This document shows, in pieces, positions 8,437-16,047 of a DNA stretch of 64,000 nt. The stretch spans positions 1,488,001 through 1,552,000 of the forward strand of contig NZ_CP114054.1 in the NCBI RefSeq assembly GCF_026967575.1. The letters are read 5' to 3'. The position numbers and the translations under genes are program-made. The notes below the pieces were generated by a model, which saw nothing but the letters and a program-made list of their open reading frames with translations, had not been told where the DNA came from and ran no database searches. The DNA comes from Aurantiacibacter sp. MUD11. GTDB taxonomy: Bacteria > Pseudomonadota > Alphaproteobacteria > Sphingomonadales > Sphingomonadaceae. Every line of letters begins with the position of its first letter. Position 1 is the stretch's first letter.

Positions 8437-9138
8437 TTATCCGCCCAGCACCTGCTCCACCCACGCCGGCACCAGCTCGCTGGCCGGGCCGAGCCGGGTC
8501 TCGTGGAAATTGCGGCTGCCAAGGCTCTCCTCGAGGTTGAGTTCCAGCGCGCGGGCGCCCGATTGCACGGCGTGCTGGACGAAGCCAGCCGCTGGATAGA
8601 CCGCGCCGCTGGTGCCGATGGAGAGGAACAGGTCCGCTTGCCCCAGCGCGCGGAAGATGCGGTCCATCTGGTAGGGCATTTCGCCGAACCAGACGATGTC
8701 GGGCCGCAAGGCCGCCTGCCCGCAGGATGGGCACGCCGGGCCATCGCGCAAGGTGCCTTGCCAGCGGTGTCGGGCATCGCAGCCGAGGCACCAGGCCGAC
8801 AGCGCCTCACCATGCATGTGCAGCACCCGGCTCGCACCGCCGCGTTCGTGCAGGTCGTCGATGTTCTGGGTGACGATCAGCAGTTCGCCGGAGAATTCGC
8901 GGTCGAGCCGGCCCAGCGCCTCGTGCGCCGGGTTGGGCTGCGCGGCGAGCACTTGCGCGCGGCGTTCATCGTAGAAGCGCTGCACGAGGTCAGGATCGCG
9001 GGCGAAGCCCTCGGGTGTGGCGACCTCTTCCACCGGGTGGTCTTCCCACAGCCCGTCCTCGGCGCGGAAGGTGCGCAGGCCGCTTTCGGCGGAAATTCCT
9101 GCCCCGGTCAGGATGACAATGTTGCGGATATCGCCCAT
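8437..9138 (-). CDS. cobB: Class III sirtuin, NAD-dependent protein deacylase (CobB-like)
   Basis: Removes acyl groups from lysines using NAD. The start MGDIRNIVILTGAGIS at 9138 is preferred over an in-frame ATG at 9189, because the NAD-binding GAGIS motif should sit close to the N-terminus. The 233-residue protein has FRAEDGLW, TQNIDDLHERGG, the catalytic histidine in HMHGE and a zinc module with CLGC and CPSC pairs. It also has the FYDERR segment, where Tyr and Arg three apart mark the succinyl/malonyl-preferring class III enzymes. It is divergent from dapB with 50 bp between the two start codons, so the promoters are shared or overlapping. Confidence 0.93.
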   Translation of the reverse strand: MGDIRNIVILTGAGISAESGLRTFRAEDGLWEDHPVEEVATPEGFARDPDLVQRFYDERRAQVLAAQPNPAHEALGRLDREFSGELLIVTQNIDDLHERGGASRVLHMHGEALSAWCLGCDARHRWQGTLRDGPACPSCGQAALRPDIVWFGEMPYQMDRIFRALGQADLFLSIGTSGAVYPAAGFVQHAVQSGARALELNLEESLGSRNFHETRLGPASELVPAWVEQVLGG

Positions 9139-9188
9139 TGCTCTCAAGTAGCGAAGCGATAGGGCATGCAAAAGACCCAGGAGTGGCA

Positions 9189-9923
9189 ATGGCGCGCATC
9201 GGTATCATCGGCAGCGAAGGACGCATGGGGCAGGCGATTGCACAGCTGCTCGCGGCTTCGGACGAACACGAATGCGTGGGCGGTGTCGACAAGGGCAAGA
9301 GCCCGGCCGACCTTGCCGATGCCAGCGATGCGCTGGTCGATTTCTCCGCGCCCGCCGCGCTGAAGGATAACCTCCACGCCGCGATCGGCGCGGGCATTCC
9401 GATGCTGATCGGCACAACCGGGCTGGAAGCATCGCACCAGGCCGCCATCGACAGCGCCGCTGGCGCCATCCCCGTGCTGCAGACAGGCAATACCTCGCTC
9501 GGCGTCACGCTGCTGGCAGCGCTGGTGCGGCAGGCGGCGGGCAAGCTGGGGCCGGACTGGGATATCGAGGTGCTGGAAATGCACCACCGGATGAAGGTGG
9601 ACGCGCCCTCGGGCACCGCCCTGCTGCTGGGCCAGGCCGCCGCACAGGCGCGCGGCATCGACCTTGCCGCCCACAGCGAGAGTGGGCGCGACGGCCATAC
9701 CGGCAAGCGCGAAGAAGGCGCCATCGGCTTTGCCGCCCTGCGCGGTGGCACGGTGGCGGGTGAGCATTCGGTGATCTTCGCCGGAGAGCAGGAGCGCATC
9801 ACGCTCAGCCACTCGGCGGAAAACCGCATGATCTTTGCGCGCGGCGCTGTGAAGGGTGCGGCCTGGCTGATCGGCAAGCCTGCCGGTCGTTATACGATGG
9901 AGGACGTGCTGGGGCTCGACTGA
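9189..9923 (+). CDS. dapB: DapB, 4-hydroxy-tetrahydrodipicolinate reductase
   Basis: NAD(P)H-dependent reductase of the lysine/diaminopimelate pathway. The start at 9189 (MARIGIIGSEGRMG) has AGGAG just upstream; the longer start at 9138 overlaps the divergent sirtuin gene. The 244 residues include the glycine-rich dinucleotide motif GSEGRMG at residues 8-14, the substrate motif EMHHRMKVDAPSGTA with its catalytic His and Lys, and the C-terminal GAVKGAAWLIGKPAGRYTM. dapE for the same pathway lies 3.6 kb away at 13558-14706 on the other strand. Confidence 0.96.
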   Translation: MARIGIIGSEGRMGQAIAQLLAASDEHECVGGVDKGKSPADLADASDALVDFSAPAALKDNLHAAIGAGIPMLIGTTGLEASHQAAIDSAAGAIPVLQTGNTSLGVTLLAALVRQAAGKLGPDWDIEVLEMHHRMKVDAPSGTALLLGQAAAQARGIDLAAHSESGRDGHTGKREEGAIGFAALRGGTVAGEHSVIFAGEQERITLSHSAENRMIFARGAVKGAAWLIGKPAGRYTMEDVLGLD

Positions 9924-9949
9924 GCGCCGGTTTGGGGAGGGGAAAGACC

Positions 9950-11125
9950 ATGGTTGCATCACGAGTAGAGGCCGACACGCAGGCCTGGATCAACACGCTC
10001 AGTTCGGAAGAGCTGGCGCTGGCGCGCGATTACACCACCGGCAATCACTGGCTGATCCTGGTCGGGCTGCTGGTATCCGCGCTGGTCACCTGGCTGATCG
10101 TGCGCAGCGGCGTGCTCGACAAGGTCAGCGGCAAACTTGAGAAGCGCGGCTGGGCCTTGCGCACCTTCCTCATCGCGGCTGTCTTCCTGGTGGTCGATAC
10201 GCTGATCACCCTGCCCTACTCGATTTACACCGGCTGGTGGCGCGAGAGCCAGTATGGCCGGACCAGCCAGCCGCTGGGCGACTTCCTTTCGCAAGGCGCG
10301 ATCTCACTGGTGCTGTCGGCCCTGCTGGGCGGGCTGTTCCTGCTCGGCGTCTACTGGCTGATCCGCAAGACCGGGCGCTGGTGGTGGGCCTGGAGCGGCG
10401 CGCTGGTGGCTGGCGCGGTGGCCTTCCTGCTGCTGCTCAGCCCGGTGCTGATCGAACCGCTGTTCAACCAGTACGAGCCGATCCCCGAGGGCGAAGTGCG
10501 CGAAGCCGTGCTGACGCTGGCGGCCGAAGCGGGCGTGCCCGAAGACCGCGTCTTCATGTACGACGGCTCCCGCCAGTCGAACAATTTCACCGCCAATGTC
10601 TCGGGCGTGGGCGGCAATGCCCGCATCGCCATTTCCGACGTCGCCATGGACGAGGCCTCGCTGGACGAGGTGATCGCGGTGACAGGGCACGAGATCGGCC
10701 ACTACGTACTGGGCCACGTGTGGCGCAGCGTGACGGTGATCAGCCTGCTGGCAGTGGTCGTCTTCTGGCTGACCGCGCGACTCTACCCGTGGTTTGCGAA
10801 GCGGTTCGGCACCGATGCCGAGCTGGCCGACCCGCGCGGCCTGCCCGTGCTGGTCTTCGTCATCAGCCTGCTGTTCACCTTCGCCCAGCCGATTACCAAC
10901 ACCATGACCCGCGTGGGCGAGCGCGAGGCGGATGCCTATTCGCTGGAGCACGCCAACCTGCCCGATGCGCTGTCCGGCGCGCTGATCAAGACGGCGGAAT
11001 ATCGCTATCCGTTGGCCGGCCCGCTGGAAGAGGCGATCTTCTACACGCACCCCACGGTCGAGAACCGCGTGCGCGCGGCGATGGAGTGGAAGTGGCGCAA
11101 CGGGGGCGCTAACGCCGCCGAATGA
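9950..11125 (+). CDS. M48 family zinc metalloprotease, Ste24/CAAX-protease-like
   Basis: Integral-membrane metalloprotease of the Ste24/HtpX group, likely in membrane-protein quality control or processing. The ATG at 9950 follows GGAGGGG; a TTG 18 bp upstream is unlikely. The 391-residue protein has an N-terminal hydrophobic helix, further membrane segments at about 70-170, then the zinc motif HEIGH at residues 247-251. Hydrophobic helices and a distal glutamate region (READAYSLEHA) follow. Its last bases overlap the nth start by 4 bp (ATGA), so the two are translationally coupled. Confidence 0.9.
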   Translation: MVASRVEADTQAWINTLSSEELALARDYTTGNHWLILVGLLVSALVTWLIVRSGVLDKVSGKLEKRGWALRTFLIAAVFLVVDTLITLPYSIYTGWWRESQYGRTSQPLGDFLSQGAISLVLSALLGGLFLLGVYWLIRKTGRWWWAWSGALVAGAVAFLLLLSPVLIEPLFNQYEPIPEGEVREAVLTLAAEAGVPEDRVFMYDGSRQSNNFTANVSGVGGNARIAISDVAMDEASLDEVIAVTGHEIGHYVLGHVWRSVTVISLLAVVVFWLTARLYPWFAKRFGTDAELADPRGLPVLVFVISLLFTFAQPITNTMTRVGEREADAYSLEHANLPDALSGALIKTAEYRYPLAGPLEEAIFYTHPTVENRVRAAMEWKWRNGGANAAE

Positions 11126-11772
11126 CCAAGGACCAGATTTTCGAGTTTTTCCGCCGCCTGGCGGAGGACAATCCCGAGCCCGAGACCGAGCTGGAATATG
11201 GCAACGCCTACCAGCTGGTCGTGGCCGTGGCGCTATCGGCGCAGGCGACCGACGTCGGCGTGAACAAGGCCACGCGCGCGCTGTTCGCCAAGGTGAAGAC
11301 GCCGGAGCAGATGCTCGAACTGGGCGAGGAAGGCCTGATCGAGCACATCAAGACCATCGGCCTGTTCAATTCCAAGGCGAAGAACGTCATCGCGCTCTCG
11401 CAATTGCTGGTCGACGAATATGGCAGCGAGGTGCCGGACACGCGCGAAGACCTCGTCCGCCTGCCGGGCGTGGGCCGCAAGACCGCCAACGTGGTGCTCA
11501 ACTGCTGGTTCAAACAAGAGACCTTCGCGGTCGACACCCACATCCTGCGCGTCGGCAACCGCACCGGGCTGGCCAAGGGCAAGACGCCCGAACAGGTCGA
11601 GGCCAAGCTGGAAAAGCGCGTGCCTCAGCCCTTCCGCCTCCACGCCCATCACTGGCTCATCCTGCACGGCCGCTATACCTGCAAGGCGCGCACGCCCGAG
11701 TGCTGGCGCTGCTCGGTGGTGGACCTGTGCAGCTACCGCAAGAAGGTGCTGGAAAAGCCGAAAGGCCGCTAG
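11122..11772 (+). CDS. nth: Endonuclease III
   Basis: DNA glycosylase/AP lyase for oxidised pyrimidines. The 216 residues include the helix-hairpin-helix LPGVGRKTANVVLN with its catalytic lysine, the catalytic aspartate in VDTHILRVGNR and a complete C-terminal 4Fe-4S ligand set. The cluster reads Cys-x6-Cys-x2-Cys-x5-Cys in CKARTPECWRCSVVDLC. Its ATG overlaps the stop of the M48 protease gene. It is convergent with the lipoprotein gene at 11780, leaving only 7 bp between them. Confidence 0.97.
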   Translation: MTKDQIFEFFRRLAEDNPEPETELEYGNAYQLVVAVALSAQATDVGVNKATRALFAKVKTPEQMLELGEEGLIEHIKTIGLFNSKAKNVIALSQLLVDEYGSEVPDTREDLVRLPGVGRKTANVVLNCWFKQETFAVDTHILRVGNRTGLAKGKTPEQVEAKLEKRVPQPFRLHAHHWLILHGRYTCKARTPECWRCSVVDLCSYRKKVLEKPKGR

Positions 11773-11779
11773 GCCAGCG

Positions 11780-12286
11780 CTAGTCTTCCAGCGTGCCGGT
11801 CAGCTGCCGCCACTGCCACGTGTCGGTATATTGCTGGAAGGTCGCGATCTGCCCGTCCGCGACGGTGAAGACGTGGACGAAGGGCGCATCCAGCGCCTCG
11901 CCCGTCTCGCGATTGGTGCCGGTGTAGCGGCCTTCGACAACCACGCGGTCGCCTTCGGTGGTGAAGGTTTCGGGAATGCCGGCGAAATCGGCAAAGGCCT
12001 CGTTGATCGGACCGAACACGCCCGCGCCCATGGCTTCAAAGCCGACATAGGGATTGCCCGCGGCATAGGGACTGCCCTCGGCTTCCGACCAGGCGACATC
12101 CTCGGCCAGCAGGCCGGCCACGGTATCCATGTCGCCGGTGCCGATGGCCTCGTAGAAGCCCTGCACCACGGCCAGCGCGCCGCTGTCCTGCGCTTCCTCG
12201 ACCGCCGTATTGGTCTCTGCCGGTGCGCAGGCCGCAAGGCCGATGGAGCCTGCCAGGGCCGTCGCCAGGATAATGGCCTTCTGCAT
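11780..12286 (-). CDS. Lipoprotein with SnoaL/NTF2-like domain
   Basis: A 168-residue lipoprotein: signal peptide MQKAIILATALAGSIGLAAC with lipobox LAAC. The mature domain (VVQGFYEAIGTGDMDTVAGLLAEDVAW then VEGRYTGTNRETG then VHVFTVADGQIATFQQYTD) has the helix-and-curved-sheet pattern of the SnoaL/NTF2 fold. That fold is used for small-molecule binding or catalysis, and the substrate is unknown. It follows the symporter gene by 23 bp on the same strand and may share its transcript. Confidence 0.85.
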   Translation of the reverse strand: MQKAIILATALAGSIGLAACAPAETNTAVEEAQDSGALAVVQGFYEAIGTGDMDTVAGLLAEDVAWSEAEGSPYAAGNPYVGFEAMGAGVFGPINEAFADFAGIPETFTTEGDRVVVEGRYTGTNRETGEALDAPFVHVFTVADGQIATFQQYTDTWQWRQLTGTLED

Positions 12287-12309
12287 GTCTTCCCTCTCCC
12301 CAATCCGTA

Positions 12310-13545
12310 TCAGACGTCGTCCGCGCTGATCATTTCCGCGCGGTCGATTTCGTTGGTCAGGCTGGCCACGGTGGTCGCCACGGCGGCATCGCCCGAAACA
12401 TTGGTGGTCGTGCGCATCATGTCCATGATCCGGTCCACGCCAGCGACGAAGGCGATGGTTTCCAGCGGCACGCCGACCGCGCCGAACACCAGCGCCATCA
12501 TGATCAGGCCCGCGCCCGGGATGCCCGCCGCACCAACGGCGCCCAGCGTGCCGAGGATCGAGATCAGGAAGTAGTCACCCCACGACAGGTCCACCCCGAA
12601 GATCTGCGCGCCGAACAGCGTGGCCAGGCCAAGGTACATGGCCGTGCCGTTCATGTTGATCGTCGCGCCGAGCGAGATGACGAAGCTCGCCACCGAATTG
12701 CTGATGCCGAGGTTCCGCTCGGCGCAACGCAAGGTGACGGGCAGCGTCGCGTTGGAGCTGGCGGTGGAATAGGAAACCGCGATGGCGTCCACGATGCCGC
12801 GGAAGAAGTCGATCACCGGCAGCTTGGCGATGAACTTGATCATGCCAGCATAGATCACGCCGATGATCAGCAGGCAGCCGAGGTAGTTGAGGAACACCAG
12901 CTTGCCGAGCGCGGTCAGCGCCTCGAATCCCAGGGTGCCGGCCACCCAGGCCATCAGCGCGAAGACGCCGAAGGGGGTGAGTTCCATCACCACCATGGTC
13001 ACCTTCTGCATCACCACGCTGCCGCTTTCGAAGATCTTCAGCGCGGGCGCGCCTTCTTCCTTGGCCATCAGGATGCCGACGCCGATCAGCACGGAGAAGA
13101 TGATCAGCGGCAGCACGTTGACGTCCGCCATCACCTGCACCGGGCTTTGCGGCACCATGCCCAGCAGCATGTCGCGCCAGGTCGTTTCGTTGGGTTCGGG
13201 CACCGCGCCCATCTCGATGGCGGAGGTGTCGACCCCCGCCCCCGGTGCTACGACCGTGCCGAGGTACAGGCCGAGCCACACCGCGATCTGCCCGGTCACG
13301 ATGAACAGCAGCAGCGCGCGCCAGCCCACCTGGCCCAGCTTGCGCAGGTCGCCGATACTGGCGACGCCTGCCACCAGGCTGAAGAAGATCAGCGGCACCA
13401 CCAGCATCTTGATGAAGGCGACGAAGACGTCGCCGATAATCTTGATGCTCTCCGCCTCGGGGCCCCACAGGCGGCCGACGATGATGCCCAGCACCAGCGC
13501 GCCGATAACACGTTGCCACAGCGGAATGGCGAACCAGCGTTTCAT
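12310..13545 (-). CDS. Dicarboxylate/amino acid:cation symporter (DAACS family)
   Basis: Inner-membrane Na+/H+-coupled carrier for acidic amino acids or C4-dicarboxylates. The 411 residues have eight or more hydrophobic helices, the serine-rich hairpin region SYSTASSNATLPVTL, the cation/substrate motif NMNGTAMYLG and the PGAGLIMMALVF loop, all typical of GltP/DctA proteins. The specific substrate cannot be read from sequence. It begins 12 bp after dapE ends on the same strand, so co-transcription with dapE is likely. Confidence 0.93.
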   Translation of the reverse strand: MKRWFAIPLWQRVIGALVLGIIVGRLWGPEAESIKIIGDVFVAFIKMLVVPLIFFSLVAGVASIGDLRKLGQVGWRALLLFIVTGQIAVWLGLYLGTVVAPGAGVDTSAIEMGAVPEPNETTWRDMLLGMVPQSPVQVMADVNVLPLIIFSVLIGVGILMAKEEGAPALKIFESGSVVMQKVTMVVMELTPFGVFALMAWVAGTLGFEALTALGKLVFLNYLGCLLIIGVIYAGMIKFIAKLPVIDFFRGIVDAIAVSYSTASSNATLPVTLRCAERNLGISNSVASFVISLGATINMNGTAMYLGLATLFGAQIFGVDLSWGDYFLISILGTLGAVGAAGIPGAGLIMMALVFGAVGVPLETIAFVAGVDRIMDMMRTTTNVSGDAAVATTVASLTNEIDRAEMISADDV

Positions 13546-13557
13546 GGAAATCCCCTT

Positions 13558-14706
13558 TTATGTAGCGAGCGCCGCTACTGCGATTTTTCGGTAGATTGAC
13601 GTCAGCGTGGCGAGATCGTCAAGCGCCACGGCCTCGTCGGTCTTGTGCATGGTGGCGTTGACCAGCCCGAATTCGATCACCGGGCACAGGTCCTTCAGGA
13701 AGCGCGCGTCCGAGGTGCCGCCGGTGGTGGAGCGTTCCGGGTCCACGCCCGTTTCCGCCTGCACCGCATCGGCAATGACCTGGGTGAACTCTCCCGGCGG
13801 TGTCAGGAACGGTTCGCCGCTGATGATCGGCAGCGCCGTACCGCCGTGCTTCTCGGCTATCGCGGCCACCTTCTCGGATAGCGAAGCGCCCGAGTGCTGG
13901 TCGTTGAAGCGGATCGATATGCGCGCCTTGGCCTTGCCCGGAATGACATTGTGCGCGCGGTTGGGCACGTCGATCTCGGTAATCTCCAGGTTGGAGGGCT
14001 GGAACCACTCGGTCCCCTCGTCCAGCACCAGCGCATCCAGCTCCGCGAGGATGGCGACCAGCTTGGGCAGCGGATTGTCGGCTAGGTGCGGATAGGCGAC
14101 GTGGCCCTGCGTGCCCTGCACCTCCAGCCAGATGTTGACCGAGCCGCGCCGGCCGATCTTCATCATGTCGCCCAGCCGGTTGACGCTGGTGGGTTCGCCG
14201 ACGAGGCACAGGTCCGGGCAGATGCCCTCGGCGCGCATGTAGTCGATCAGCGCCCGCGTTCCGTGCAGCGCAGGGCCTTCCTCGTCGCCGGTGATGATGA
14301 AGCTGATCGTGCCGGCTTCGGCCGGTACATCGGCCACGGCGGCCACCATGCAGGCGATTGAACCCTTCATGTCCACCGCACCGCGACCGTAGAGCAGTTC
14401 GCCGCCCGGCACCTGCCGCACTTCGGGCGCGAAGGCGTCGCTCGTCCAGCCATCGCCCGGCGGCACGACGTCGACGTGCCCGGCAAAGGCGAAGTGCTTG
14501 CTGCCTTCCGGTCCGCGGCGGATGGCGAAGAGGTTCTCGACCGCTTCCTCGTCGCTGCCTTCCGGCCCGTCGCCACGGGTGAAGCGGTGGACGGCAAAGC
14601 CCAGCGGAGCGAGCATGTCCTCCAGCGCATCGAACACTGCGCCGCGCGCCGGAGTCACGCTCTCGCAGGCAATCAGTCGCTTGGCATGTGCTATGGCGTC
14701 AGTCAT
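13558..14706 (-). CDS. dapE: DapE, succinyl-diaminopimelate desuccinylase
   Basis: M20-type zinc amidohydrolase that yields LL-diaminopimelate for lysine and peptidoglycan. The 382 residues include the metal ligand FAGHVDVVPPG, the bridging aspartate YGRGAVDMKG, the GDEEGPA glutamate pair (catalytic base and zinc ligand), and C-terminal TGGTSDARF and GLVNATMHKTDE. It is probably the first gene of a dapE-symporter-lipoprotein transcription unit and is divergent from the cupin gene at 14736. Confidence 0.95.
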   Translation of the reverse strand: MTDAIAHAKRLIACESVTPARGAVFDALEDMLAPLGFAVHRFTRGDGPEGSDEEAVENLFAIRRGPEGSKHFAFAGHVDVVPPGDGWTSDAFAPEVRQVPGGELLYGRGAVDMKGSIACMVAAVADVPAEAGTISFIITGDEEGPALHGTRALIDYMRAEGICPDLCLVGEPTSVNRLGDMMKIGRRGSVNIWLEVQGTQGHVAYPHLADNPLPKLVAILAELDALVLDEGTEWFQPSNLEITEIDVPNRAHNVIPGKAKARISIRFNDQHSGASLSEKVAAIAEKHGGTALPIISGEPFLTPPGEFTQVIADAVQAETGVDPERSTTGGTSDARFLKDLCPVIEFGLVNATMHKTDEAVALDDLATLTSIYRKIAVAALAT

Positions 14707-14735
14707 TCCCCGCCAGCTAGCAGGAGTGCCGCGCG

Positions 14736-15188
14736 ATGCCCAAGCTCGATCTTGATTCCATCCCCCAAAGCAATGCCACCGGCTATCCGCCGCCGCATGA
14801 CGAGGCGGTGCAGGAACGCTGGGTCCGGCGGCTCAGCCAAGCTGGCGGCCTGACCGAACTGGGCGCGGCGCACGTGGTGCTGAAGCCGGGGGCATGGTCG
14901 TCACAGCGACACTGGCATGCGGAGGAGGACGAGCTGGTGGTCATCCTGTCGGGTGAAGCAGTACTGGTGGAGGACGACGGCGAGACGCTGCTGCAAGCGG
15001 GCGACATTGCCGCCTGGCCCAAGGGCGTGCGCAACGGCCACGTGCTGCAAAACCGAACGGATCAGGACTGCGTGCTGCTGGGCGTGAGTGCGGGCGACAC
15101 GGCGAAGGACTGGGGCGAATATTCCGATATCGACATGAAGTTCGTCCGCGCCACCGGCTTCACGCGCAAGGACGGCACGCCGATCTAG
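14736..15188 (+). CDS. Cupin-domain protein
   Basis: Single-domain cupin of 150 residues. The first cupin motif SQRHWHAEEDELVVILSG gives two His and Glu metal ligands, and the second LQAGDIAAWPKGVRNGHVL gives the later His. Related bacterial proteins are small metal-binding enzymes or sugar/organic-acid binding proteins, and no substrate can be assigned. It is divergent from dapE with 29 bp between the two starts. Confidence 0.87.
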   Translation: MPKLDLDSIPQSNATGYPPPHDEAVQERWVRRLSQAGGLTELGAAHVVLKPGAWSSQRHWHAEEDELVVILSGEAVLVEDDGETLLQAGDIAAWPKGVRNGHVLQNRTDQDCVLLGVSAGDTAKDWGEYSDIDMKFVRATGFTRKDGTPI

Positions 15189-15191
15189 GCG

Positions 15192-15857
15192 TCAGGCGTT
15201 CTCGCCGATCTCGAATTGCGAGATGCGCCATTCCTCGGCCAGTGCCGCGTCGATCCACTGCTGCATCCAGTCGTGCTCCCACAGGGCCTGCATGTAGGCC
15301 TCGGCAAAGCCCGGCACGCCGATGCCATAGGTCAGGAAGCGGCTGACGACCGGGGCGTAAAAGATGTCCGCCGCGCTGAAGGTGCCGAACAGGAAGGGGC
15401 CGCCCTTGCCGAAGCGCGCGCGCGCCTCTGCCCACAGGCCTAGGATACGCACGATGTCGGCCTTGGTCTGGTCTTCCAGCTCCACCGCCACGCGGGCGCG
15501 GATGTTCATCGGGCAATTGCGCCGCAGCGCCAGGTAGGACGAATGCATTTCCGCCACCATCGCGCGGGCCATGCCGCGGGCGTCATCGGCCTTGGGCCAG
15601 AACCGGTCACGGCCGACCTTGTCGGCCAGGTATTCGAGGATGGCGAGGCTGTCCCATACCACCACGTCACCGTCCCACAGCACCGGCACCTTGCCTGCGG
15701 AGGGCTGGAATTCCCCGTTTTCGGACTTGGTCGCCTGCCAGTCGTCACCGTCGATATGGACGGTCAGCTCCTCGAAACTTAGGCCGCTCTGCTTCATCGC
15801 CAGCCAGCCGCGCAGCGACCAGCTGGAGTAGTTCTTGTTGCCGATTATCAGCTTCAT
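15192..15857 (-). CDS. Glutathione S-transferase family protein
   Basis: Cytosolic GST of 221 residues. The thioredoxin-like N-terminal domain has KNYSSWSLRGWL with the likely active-site serine, then the cis-proline GKVPVLWDGD and the glutathione-binding DSLAILEYLAD. A helical C-terminal domain follows. This form is common in alphaproteobacteria and often lacks a known substrate. It is convergent with the cupin gene (3 bp apart) and divergent from the EAL-domain gene. Confidence 0.92.
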   Translation of the reverse strand: MKLIIGNKNYSSWSLRGWLAMKQSGLSFEELTVHIDGDDWQATKSENGEFQPSAGKVPVLWDGDVVVWDSLAILEYLADKVGRDRFWPKADDARGMARAMVAEMHSSYLALRRNCPMNIRARVAVELEDQTKADIVRILGLWAEARARFGKGGPFLFGTFSAADIFYAPVVSRFLTYGIGVPGFAEAYMQALWEHDWMQQWIDAALAEEWRISQFEIGENA

Positions 15858-16047
15858 GCGTGTGGCTTCCGTCCCTGTTTGCCCGGGGGTTAGCCGTTAA
15901 GCCAAAAACTGTCGAGCATGAACAAAGCACTATGGCGCGCGCAGCATGTCCCCTGCGCTTGCCCGTCGCCATTGCCCGTTTGTTAACCATCGTGTGGCAA
16001 AGAGTTTTGCCGAACAACCAAGTCTCGGGCGCGACGAAAGGTGAGAA

